Assembly: GCA_037447655.1 (NCBI GenBank)
Contig: JBBHKE010002914.1
Location: forward strand, 119,909-183,908
Length of the DNA stretch: 64,000 bases
Origin: Zygnema cylindricum
Taxonomy: Eukaryota; Streptophyta; Zygnematophyceae; Zygnematales; Zygnemataceae
Direction: 5' to 3'
The notes beneath the pieces were generated by a model. The model was not told the origin of the DNA, did no database searches, and was given only the letters and a program-made list of their open reading frames with translations. Every line of letters starts with the position of its first letter. Position 1 is the first letter of the stretch. Below are positions 46,307 to 58,100 of this stretch, piece after piece. Both the position numbers and the translations under genes were made by a program.

Positions 46307-49300
46307 CGACGATCCTCCATTGATTTATCCTCATCAACGATCCTCGATCAATCGATCGCCACCGACGAACCTCGGTCGATTATTCGTCCTCGACAATCCT
46401 CGATCAATAGGTCACCGTTGTCGATCCTCGATTGATAGATCGTCGTCGATCCTCGATCCTCGATCAATAGGTCGACGCCCTCAATTTCGGTCGTCACCCA
46501 CAATCCTCGGTCGATCGATCGTGGCTGACGATCCTCGGTTGATAGGTCGGTGTCCACGATCCTCGACCGATCGATCGCCGCAGAAGATCCTTGATCGATC
46601 AATCGCCGTCTACGATCCTCGATCGATCGTAGCCTTCGACGATCCTTGATCGATAGGTCGCATCCGCCGATCCTCGATCGATCTGTCGCCGCCGAGGATC
46701 CTCGATCAATCGGTCGCCGGCGACGATCGTCGATCGATCGGTCGCCGCCCATGATCCTCCATCGATCGATCGCAGTCGACAATCCTCGATCAATCGTTCG
46801 CCGCCAACGATCATGGATCGATCGGTCGCCGCCGAAGATCCTCGATGGATCGGTCGCCGCTGACGTTCCTCGAATGATCAGTCGTCGCCGACGATCCTCA
46901 ATCGATAGGTCGTCGTCGACAATCCTTGATTGATAGGTCGTCCCCCACGATTTCGGTCGCCGCCGAGGATCCTCGGTCGATCGGTCGCCGTCCACGATCC
47001 TCGGTCGATAGGTCGCCATCGACGATCCTCGATCGATTGGTCGTCGTCGACAATTCCTCGATCAATCGATCACTGCCGACAATACTCCATCGATAGGTCG
47101 TCGTCAACAATCCTCGATTAATAGGTTGGCGTCGACGATCCTCGATCAATCTATCGCCACCGACGATCCTCAATCGATTGGTCGTCGCCGACGATCCTCG
47201 ATCGATCGGTCGCTGTCAACGATCCTTGATCGACGATGGCCGCCAACGATACTTGATCGATACGTCGCCGTCGACAATCCTCGATCGATCGGTCAAGGTC
47301 GACGATCCTTGATCGATCGGTCCTCGTCGATGATCCTCGATCAAAAGGTTGTTGCCGACAATCCTCCATTGATCGATCATCGCCGACGATCCTCGATCGA
47401 TCGGTCCTCGTCGATGATCTTCGATCGATCGGTCGCCGTCGACGATCCTCGATCGATCAATCGCCGTCGACAATCCGCGATCGATAGGTCGTCGCCGATG
47501 ATCCTCGATCGATCGATCGCCGCTGACAATCCTCGATTGATCAATCACCTCTGACAATCCTCGATTGATCGATTGCCCCCGACGATCTTTGATTGATCGA
47601 TCGCCTCCGACGATTCTCGATCAATCAGGGGCCACCGACGAATCTCGATCTATCGGTCGCCGTTGACGATCCTCGATCGATCAATCGCCGTCCACGATCC
47701 TCGGTTGATAGGGCGCTATCCCAATCCTCGATCGATCGGTTGTCGCTACAATCCTCGATTGATCGATCACTTCCGACAATCCTCGATCGATCGGTCCTGC
47801 CAACAATCCTTGATCGATCGGTCGCCATTGACGATCCTCGATCGATCGGTCGCCGCCGACGATTCCTCAATCAATCGGTCGCCGCTAACAATTCTTGATC
47901 GATCGGTCCCGCCGACGAACCTCGATCGAACGATCACCGCCGATGAACCTCGTTTGATCGGTCGTCGCCGACGATCCTTCATCGATCGGTCGCCGCCGAC
48001 GATCCTCGATTGATAGGTTGCCGCGACAATCCTCGATCGATCGTTTGCCGCGACAATCCTCGATCGATCGGTCGAAGTCGACGATCCTCAATTGATCGGT
48101 TGTCGTCAATAATCCTCGATCGATGGGTCGCCGCCCACGATCATCAATCGAGATCCTCGGACGATAGGTCGCCGTCAACGATCCTCAGTCAATAGGTCGT
48201 CGTCGACGATCCTCGGTCGATCGGTCGCCGCCCACGATCCTCGATCAATCGGTCGCCTTCGACGATCCTCGATCGATCAATCGCCGCCCATGATCCTCAG
48301 TCGATCGGTCGCCGCCCACAATCCTCGATCGGTCGGTTGCCGCCTACCATCATCAATCGATCGATCGCTGCCCACGATCCTCAATCAATTGGTCGCCGTC
48401 GACGATTTTCAATCAATCAGTCGCCGCTGACGATCCTCGATCGATCGATCGCTGTTGACGATCCTCGATTGATAGGTCGCCGTCGACGATCCTCGATCAA
48501 TATGTCATCGTTGACGATCCTCGATTGATAGGTCGCCGTCGACGATCCTCGATCAATAGGTCATCGTTGACGATCCTCTATCAATAGGTCGCCATTGACG
48601 ATCCTCGATCGATACGTCGTCGCCGACGATCCTCCGTCGATCGGTTGCCGCTGACGATCCTCGATCGATCAGTCAAAGCCGACGATCCTCGATCGATCAA
48701 TCGCCATCAACGATCTTGGATCGATAGGCCGCTGGCGGCGATCCTCGATCGATCGCTCGCTGACGACGATTCTTGAATAATCGCTCGATGTCGACGATTA
48801 TTGATTGATCGCTCGCCGCCAATGATCCTTCGTCGATCGCTCGTTGTCGACGATTCTCGATCAATCGCTCGTCGCCAACGATGTTCGATTGATAGGTCTC
48901 CGCCGACGATCCTCGATCGAATCGCTCGCTGCTGACGATGGTGGATAGGTCGCCGCCAACGATCTTCGATCGATAGGTCGCTGCCGACGATCCTCGATCG
49001 ATAGATTGTCGCCGACGATTCCTTGGTAAATCGGTCGCGGCCGACGATCCTCGGTCGATCGGTCAACGTCGACAATCCTCAGTCAATAGGTCGTCGTCAA
49101 CGATCCTCGATCGATCGATCGCCCGCGATGATCCTCGATGAATTGCTCGCCGCCGACGATCGTCGATTGATCGGTCGCCACCGATGATCCACTATCAATC
49201 GGTCGCCACAGACAATCCTCGATCAATAGGTCGCCGCTGATGATCCTCGATCGATAGATTGCCACTAACGATCCTCGATCGATCGGTCGCAGCTGACGAT

Positions 49301-52300
49301 CCTCGATCGATCGATCGCTGCCGATGATCCTCGATCGATCGGTCGCTGTCAACGATCCACGATCGATCGGTCGCCGCCGACGATCCTCGATCGATCGGTC
49401 ACCGCCCACGATCCTCGATCGATCGCTCGCCACCAACGATCCTCCATCGATAGGTCGCCGCCGATGATCCTTAATCAATCACTGGCTGGTGAGGATCTTC
49501 GATCGATCGTTTCTCGCCGACGATCGTCGATCGATTGGGCACCGCGGACGATCCTCGATGAATAGGTCGCCGCCGACGATCCTCGATCAATCAGTCGTCG
49601 CCGACTATCCTTCATCAATAAGACGATCCTCGATCCATAGGTCAACGTTGACATCCTCGATCTATAGGTCCTCGTCGACGATCATCCATCGACCGGTCAC
49701 CATGGACAATCCTCGATCAATCAGTCGCGACCGACAATCCTCGATCGATCGGTCGTTGGCGACAATCCTCGATCAATCAGTCGCCACCAACGATCCTCGA
49801 TCGATCGATCGCCAACGACGATCCTCGATGGATTGGTCACCTCCCACGATACTCGATCGATCGGTCGCCTGAGACGATGCTGGATCAATCGATCGCCATT
49901 GACGATCCTCGATCGATCGGTCGCCGACGACGATTCCTCGATCGATCAATCGCCGCCCACGATCCTCGATCGATCGCTCGCCACCGACAATCCTCCATCG
50001 ATAGGTCGCTGCGATGATCCTGGATTGATAGCTTGCTGCTGAGGATCTACGATCGATCGTTCCCCGCCGACGATCGTCGATCAATTAGTCGCCGCCGATG
50101 ATCCTCGATCGATAGGTCGCCGCCGACGATCCTCGATCAATCGGTCGCCGCGACGATCCTCGATCGATAGGTCGCCGTCGACAATCCTCGATCAATCGGT
50201 CGCTGCGACGATCCTCGATCGATAGATCGCTGCCAACATTCCTCGGTCAATCGCTCCCTGCTGACGATCCTCGGTCGATCGGTCGTCGTTGACGGTCCTC
50301 GGTCAATAGGTCGATGTCAATGAACTTCGATCAATCGATCGCGCCGACAATCTTCGATCGATCGATCACCGCCGACGATCCTCGATTGATAGATCTTTGC
50401 CGACGATCCTCGATCGATCTATCGTGGCCGCCAATCCTTGATCGATAGGGCGCCGCTCTATCGATCAATCGTCGTTGACGATCCTCAATCGATCCCTCGC
50501 CACCGACAATCGTCGATCGATTTGTCGCCGTCGTCAATCCTCAATCAATCGGTCGCTGTCGACAATCCTCAATCGATAGGTCGTCGTCGACGATTCCTCG
50601 ATCGATCAGTCGCTGCCGACAATCCTTGATCGATCGGTCGTCGTCGACGATCATTGATCCATCGATCGCCGCCGACGATCCTCGATTGATAGATCACCGC
50701 CGACGATCTTTCATCGATCTATCGCCGTCGCCGATCCTCGACCGATAGGTCGCTGTTGACGATCATCTATCGAATTGATCTATCGCTGCCGACAATCTCG
50801 ATCAATCAGTCGTAGCCGACGATCCTCAATGGTTCACCTGCCGCCAACTATCATCGATTGATAAATTGCCGCCGTCGATCTTCCATCAAATCGATCACGG
50901 CCGACAATCGTCAATCGATCGGTCGCCGTCGATGATCCTCGATCGATCAGTCAACGCTGACGATACTCAATCGATCTATCGCCGCCGCCGATCCTCGATC
51001 GATAGGTCGCTGTCGACGATCCTACATCGAATCAATATGTCGCCGACGCTGATCCTTAATCGATTGGTCGCCGCTGACGATCCTCGATCGATTGGTCGCC
51101 GCTGACGATCCTCGATCGATTAGTCGCCGCCAACTACCATTGATCTATAGGTCGTCGTTGACAATCCTCAATCGATCAATCACCGCCACCGATTCTCGAT
51201 CGATCGCTCGCCGCCAACGAACCTCAATCGATCACTCGCCGACAATTTTCAATCGATCGCTCGCCGACGATCCTCGATCGATCAGTCATCGCCGACAACC
51301 CTCGATCGATCGGTCGCCGTCTACAATCTTTAATCGATTGGTCGCCGCCAACAATCCTGGATCGATTGAGTCGGTGCCGACGATCCTTGATCGATTGGTC
51401 GCCGTCAACGATCCTTAATCAATCGGTCTCCGCCGACGATTTGGATTGATCGATCGCCCTCAATGATCCTCGACCAATCAGTGGTCTTCGACAATCATCG
51501 AAAGATCGGTCGTCGTCGATAATCCTCAATAATCGTTAGGTTGTTGCCTATGATCCTCGATCAATAAGTTTGCCGCCAACGATCCTCGATCAATAGGTCG
51601 TCATTAACGCTCCTCGGTCTATCGATTGCCTCCGACAATCCTCGATCGATAGGTCGTTGTCGACGATCCTCGATCGATCGATTGCTCGATGAAAATCCTC
51701 AATCGATCGCTTGTCGCCACCGATCATCGATCGATCGCTCGCCGCCGACGATCGTTAATCGATTCCTCGCCGACGATTTTCGATAGATCACTTGCCGCCG
51801 ACAATCCTCGATCGACTGGTGGTCGTCGTCAATCCTCGATCGATCGCTCGCCACCGACGATCCTTGATCAATCGCTCGTCGACGATCTTCAATCGATTGC
51901 TCACCGCCAACGATTCTCCATCGATCAATCGCCGTCGACGATCCTCAATCAATCGATCACCGCCGTCTATCCTCGATGGATCGCCCTCGCTAATCCTCGA
52001 TCGATCGATCACCGCCGACAATCTTCGATCGATCGATCGGTGCCAACGATCCTCAATGGATCGGTCGTCGCCGACTATCCTCGATGGATCGATCGATGTT
52101 GACGATCCTTCATCGATCAGTCACCGTCGATGATTCTTGATCGATCAATCGCCATCCACGATCCTCGATCAATCGGTCGTCGTCGACGATCAGTTGCCGT
52201 CGACGATCAGTCGCGGTCGAGGATTCTCGATCAATTAGTCGTCGTCCATGATCCTCGATCGATTTGTAGCCGCTAACAATCCTCGATCAATAGGTCGCTG

Positions 52301-54157
52301 CCGACGATCCTCGATCGATCGCCGCCGACGATTCTCGATCGATCAATCGCTGTCGACCATTCTCGATCGAACAATCGTTGTCCACAATCCTCGATCGATC
52401 AGTGGCCATCAGGATCCTCGATCGATCGGTCACCGTCGACGATCCTCGATCGATCGGTCACCGCCCACGATCCTTGAACAATCCATCACCGCTGACTTTC
52501 CTCGATCAATAGGTCGCCGTCGACGATCCTCAATCGATTGATCGCCGTAGACGATCCTCGATTGATCGATCGACGTCCACGATCCTCGATCGAGCGGTTG
52601 CCGCCGACAATCCTCCATTGATAGATCGTCGCCGCAATCCTCGATCGATCTATCTCCGCCGATGATCCTCGATCAATAGGTCACTGTCCACGATCCTTGA
52701 TCAATCGGTCGCCAACAACAATCCGCGATCGATAAATCGTCGTTGACGATCCTCGATTGATCTATCGCCGCCAACGATTCTCGATCGATAAGTCCCCGTC
52801 GACGATCTTCGATCGATCGGTCATCGTCAACGATCCTCAACCTACAGGTCTTTTTCGACGATCCTTGATCGATCGGTTGCCACCCCGTCGACAATCTTCG
52901 ATCGATCGATCCCCACTGAGGATCTTCGATCAATCACTCGCTAACGATCCTCGGTTGATCAGCTGCCGGCGATGATCCTCAATTGATCGGTCGTAGCGGA
53001 AGATCCTCGATCGATTGGTCGCCACCAATGATCTTTGATTGATCAGTAGTCGTCGACGATCCTCGATCAATCTGTCGCCGCCGACGATCCTCGATCGATC
53101 GATAGTCGCCCACGATCCTGGATGGATAGGTCGTCGTCGACAATCATCGGTCGATCGGTCGCCGCCGACTATCCTTGATTGATAGGTCACCGCTGACGAT
53201 CCTCGATTGATACGTCATTGTTGACGATCCTCGGTTGATCGATCGCTAGCCGATGATCATCGATCAATCTGTCGCCTCCGACGATCCTCGATCGATCGGT
53301 CGCCGTCAACAATCCTCGATCGATCGGTCGCCGTTGAGGATCTTTGATCGATCATTCGTCGTTAAAGATCCTCAATCGATCGGTCGTTGTTGAAGATCTT
53401 CGATCGATAGGTCATCGCCAACGATAGGTCGCCGCCGATAATCCTCAATCGATAGGTCGTCGCCGACGATTCTGGATCAATCGATCGCCGCCGATGATCC
53501 ACGATCGATCGATCGTCGTCGACATTTCTCGGTCGATCGCTCGCCATGGACGATCCTCGATCGATTGGTAGCAGCAGACGATCTTCGATCAATCAGTAGC
53601 CGTCGACGATCCTTAATTGATTGGTCGTCGCCGAGGGTCCTCAATCGATCAGTCGTCGTCAAATATCCTCAATTGATCGGTGGTCGTCGAAGATCTTTTA
53701 TCAATAGTTCGTCATCGACGATAGGTCGCCGCCAACGATCCTCAATCGATAGGTCGCCGCCAATGATCCTCGATCGATCGATCATCGTCGACCATCCTCG
53801 GTCGATTGGTCGCCGTCGACAATCCTCGATCGATTGGTAGCCGCCGACGATCTTCGATCAATAGGTAGCCGACGACGATCATCGATCAATCGATCGCCGC
53901 CAATGATCCTCGATCGATCGATCGCCGCCAACAATCCTCAATTGATGAATCATCCTCAACGATCCTCGATCAATCTGCTGCTATCGCCGTTCCGCGTTGA
54001 TCGTTCGCCACCGACGATCTTCAATCGATCGCTCGCCAATAATCTTCGATCTATCGCTCGTCGTCGACGATCCTCTATCGATCGCTCGCCGCTGATGATC
54101 TTCGATCAATCGCTCGCCGCCGACGGTCTTCGATGGATTGGTCGCCGTCGACGATCC
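46307..54157 (-). repeat. 28-bp GATC/CpG-rich satellite, segment 2
   Basis: Nearly 8 kb of the same unit, reading on the minus strand throughout (plus-strand core GGTCGCCGCCGACGATCC). Many units differ by C-to-T or G-to-A changes at CpG sites (TCGATCAATCG, GTCAACG). A few local runs lose the period (near 49610-49640 and 53990-54000). No gene is supported. Confidence 0.93.
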
Positions 54158-54229
54158 TGTGGAAATAAAAGGTTATTTTAGTATTTTCTAGGTTTTGCAA
54201 AATGCAGAAAAGAAGCCGAGGCAGTCTGC

Positions 54230-54302
54230 CTCTAACTTCTCTCTTCAGCTCCCACACTTGTCGTAGTCACTGAAGGTTGAAGAGGGAGCTAGAGCCATGG
54301 CT
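54230..54302 (+). promoter_or_regulatory. Conserved U3 stem-loop plus CCATGGCT box
   Basis: CTCTAACTTCTCTCTTCAG pairs, with G-T pairs and a few mismatches, with GTTGAAGAGGGAGCTAGAG around the loop-side motif ACTTGTCGTAGTCACTGA. The CCATGGCT box follows directly. Diverged LTRs at 6240-6300, 12910-12985, 18310-18390, 20225-20310, 21370-21450, 33210-33290, 40760-40840 and 63625-63705 keep this order in the same relative place. It is probably a transcript or regulatory structure; its function is unknown. Confidence 0.55.
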
Positions 54303-54366
54303 GCCTATGCTGATTAGAGATAGAGTTACGGGTTATAGATTTTGGTAGATTTACTAAAATGTATAT

Positions 54367-54440
54367 TGACGGACCTAGGATTTGAACCTAGTACCTACCG
54401 CCCGTCAACTTAGCCTGTAGCCTTAGCCATTTAGTCTGCC
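54367..54440 (-). other. Antisense tRNA-like module in the LTR (T-arm hairpin)
   Basis: On the minus strand, 74 bases end in a good T-arm (stem CTAGG/CCTAG, loop TTCAAAT) and GTCCGTCA. The start GGCAGAC could pair with GTCCGTC at six of seven positions, and GACGGGC just upstream of the T-arm can pair with it too. The middle does not fold into convincing D and anticodon arms, so I do not call a tRNA gene. It includes a pol III B-box-like GGTTCAAATCC. Confidence 0.5.
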
Positions 54441-55167
54441 ATCATGCTTGAAGATATATAGTTTGATAGGTATTTAAATGTTAACACGTAGTCTATTTCA
54501 TTTAACGGATCTTTAAACATAGACACACTTTGTAAAGTACGGCGTACGAAACATCCGAAACGAATACTGCGCATTTTGTTTAGAAAGCGAAACAAATACT
54601 GCGGAAGTATTTATGACGGTCACGATTGTAATCCGGCTTAATCGGACGGCCACGAAGCATGCCGAGATCGTGGAATAGGTTTTCGGCGGTTTGCGGTTGA
54701 CGTCACGTCAATTGCCACGTGGCAAAATCACATTGGATTGCGACATCTCTTGGGATTCCAAGAACGAATCCAAAAATGGCATGTGTCGACTTGTTGGCCA
54801 TGTTGTACAATATCCGTACATAAAGTACATCGGCACTTGTACCTTATGTACGATACACTATTATGATTGGTGCCGTACTTCAGTAGATAGAGTTTAGAGA
54901 GAGATAGGACTTAGAAAAATTTGATAGATTGGACCCTCTCTCCCAGAGAGCTGCTGTACAAAAGGTCAACTTTGACCCTTCATAACTTACTGCTCAGGAG
55001 AGAAAATTCAGAGATTCTTTTTGCTATAGACTCAGGGGAGTCTTGCCTTTACAGGGGTGAAGGTGGTCTGAGTTTTTGTTTGCCAGGGTGGCAGTTATTC
55101 TTGCTGAAAGACAAAGGGGTCAGGGTTATCCTAGAGGCTTCGTGTGAGCTGCCTACTCTGAGGTCCT

Positions 55168-58100
55168 ATGGAGGTCTCAGAGTTACAGGTTATGGGCCCA
55201 CCATCTAGGGTGCCCATATTCAATGGAGCTGGCTTCATATACTGGGAAAGTATGATGTCAGGAGCTCTATGTGAGAAACGGTTTTGGGGAATAGTGAGTG
55301 GACGGGTGAGGCGTCCATCCAATCTTGGGATACCTCCAGGGTTTACAGGAGGAAAATTCACTAGAGATGCAGATTCATCTTCAACGGAGGAGACAAAGGA
55401 AGGAGAGGAGGTGGACAAAGGCAAGGAGAAGGAGACGGTCACACCAATAGCAGTCGGTTCGGCATTCATGTCACCTATTCCGAGGAACGAGGAGAATGAT
55501 ATCGATACGTGGGACTACAACAATATGGCGGCTAAGCACTTCATCCTCCGCCATCTTACTCAAGGGCTTGCATCTCCCCATTTGCAAGTAGAGAGGGCAT
55601 CTGATCTTTGGATGGCTCTCATAGAGATGTATCGAAGTGGTACGATTCAGCAACAACAGTTGGCTGATCAGAAAATTAAGGAGTATGTGTACAAAGGGGG
55701 GAAGATGTTGGATTTTTGCAATGAGCTTGCTACACTTTTTATGGAACTAGAAAGTGCTGGAAGAGTATTTAGTGAAAAGGAAAAGGTTAATTGTTTACTG
55801 ATGAAGTTACCCGAGGAGTTCGAGATCATAGTCAACCGTGTGCAGGACTTGGCGGACTCAAGGTGGATTTGGAATTCAGTGGTAGGGATGATTCTCGTTC
55901 GCGAGAATACAATTGAGATCCGAAGGGGAGGAAAGAGTGGGCAAGCTTTAGCAGCCGGGACCGATTGGCGAAACAATGATTCCAGAAAACAGGTTGGAAA
56001 TTATCGAGGGGAGAGGCAGAAAAATCAGACCGAGGAGTTCGGACCAAGGACTCCTAAGGGACTGTGTCATTTTTGTAAGAAACCCGGGCACTATATGGCT
56101 GAATGCACTAAGTTAACCGAGCTGCGGTTAAAGGAGGGGCAGACTGGTGGACCTGCGAGAGGAAAGAAAAAGGCCCTTGTGACGCAGGTACATGAGGCGG
56201 AATCCGAGGACGAGGACGATGAACTCCTATTGGATGAGGAGTTGGAAACGAAAAACGAGGTCGAAATTCCACGAAAACAGAAATGTGCTTTCGGTGGATT
56301 GAAAGGTGAAGCAGGCTGGATTGTAGATTCAGGAGCATCCATGCACATGTGTAAAGATAAACACCTGTTCACTAAGATACGAAAGATTCCCACCGTAGAG
56401 ATAGAGTACGGGGATGGGAGGATAGTCACTACTACTCTTGTAGGATCGGTAGATCTAAAAGTGTTAGTAGAAGGAAAGACATCTATAGTTACATTCTCCG
56501 ATGTGTTGTTTATTCCGGAGCTGAACAAAAACCTCATCTCTACGTCTGTTTTAGATGATAAGGGTTTTGATACTAGCACTAGGAAAGGAGTCTTTACTGC
56601 TAGCTTTGAGGAGGAAGTTTATTTCACTGCTGAAAAAGGTAGCCAAGGGATGTTTAGGCTGATTTTAAGCAATGAAAAGAAGAAACTTTATTATGCTGGT
56701 GTTCATGATATAATGTTGTGGCATAAGAGGCTTGGGCATGTGAATCTAGATAAGTTAAGAGAGATGAAAAAGATGGGAGTAGTGGAAGGGATTCAGTTTG
56801 GTGAAAGTGAGAATCTAAGTGATTGTAGGGGATGTGCTCAAGGTAAAGCACACAGGTTGCCCTTCCCAAAAACTGCCACCTATAAGGGAGAAAAGATTCT
56901 AGATTTAGTACACACAGATATTTGGGGGCCGGCCAGAGTGCCATCACCCGGGGGGAAGAGATTTATGATGACTATAACTGATGATTGGTCTCGGTATTCC
57001 AGAGTGTATTTTTTGAAAAATAAGTCAGAGGCTCAAGAATGTTTTAAACAATATAAAGCATGGAGTGAAAAACTCCATGAAACCTCAATCAAGAGAGTAA
57101 AGACTGACAATGGTGGCGAGTATACCTCTAACCAGTTTGAGGATTTTTTGAGAGAAGATGGAGTGCAACACCAAAAGACAGTTCCTGAAAATCCTGAGCA
57201 GAATGGTGTAGCTGAAAGATTAAATAGAACACTGAGTGATAGTGCTAGGAGTATGCTGTCCGATAAGAAGATAGGAAAGAAGTTTTGGGCCGAAGCAATG
57301 AACTGTGCAAATTATCTCAAAAATAGAGTTCTTACTTCAGCAGTAAAAGGCCAAACACCTTATGAGAGATGGACAGGCCGAAAACCAGATGTTTCACACT
57401 TAAAGGTTTTCGGTAGTCAAGTGTTCAGTTTAGACACAGATCGTTCAAACTGGAAGTTAGACCCAAAAGGAAAACCAGGATATCTACTAGGATATGATGA
57501 AGATGTAAAAGGATATAGAGTCTATGATCTCAAAAGAGAGGATATTATTCTAGTGAAGCATCTAGTGGTTATGGATGAAGGAAAATCTATTGATCCCTTT
57601 AAGCATACAAGGACAGTCAAGATCAGATTTGAGTCAGAAAATTCTGATGACTTTGAGCTTCCTAACTATCCAGGATTTCAAGAAGATGATGATCTTGCAG
57701 GTACGGATCAGATCGAGAAGGACCCAAATGTGGAACCCCTTGTATTAACTCCAACCGAAGCGGAAGACGTGGTGGAAATCGACCCGGAATCAAGCGATAG
57801 GGGAGAAGTAGAAACTGTTCGGAAAAATCCAAGAGAACCATCTATTCCGGCAACCGAGTTTGAGGGAGGAAGAAGAAGCAGCAAAAGACTGCAAGAGAGA
57901 CAAGTTAACAATAAGGTAACCAAACTGTCTCACCCCGATGAACCTCAAACTTATAATGAGGCAATGACTTGTCCTGAAAGAAACCGGTGGAAAACAGCCA
58001 TAAATGAGGAGATGGCCTCAATTATGGCGGCCGATACATGGGAATTGGCGGATTGTCCTCCTGACAGGAAACCAATTGGGTGTAAGTGGGTATTTAAGCT

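Larger units (their letters stand above)
54158..55187 (+). repeat. 5' LTR of B4
   Basis: 1030 bp, TG...CA. Landmarks in order: TATTTTCTAGG; a long stem-loop (54230-54294) and CCATGGCT (54295-54302); an antisense T-arm-like hairpin (54367-54407); a possible TATA sequence GATATATAG (54454-54462); a GTAC-rich block with GATTGGT (54785-54885); GACTCAGGGGAGTC (55029-55042); and the gag ATG (55168). Confidence 0.97.

Noticed and set aside
36425-54257. Dozens of arginine-rich ORFs on both strands of the GATC satellite
   Set aside because: They follow the 28-bp period in every frame and strand, start and stop at random unit variants and show no codon bias. They are products of a stop-poor unit.
54691-55208. 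ORFs inside the B4 LTRs
   Set aside because: The same frames occur in both LTRs. They hold no domain and are interrupted in the other LTRs; only the last 20 bases of the LTR are part of a real coding frame (gag).
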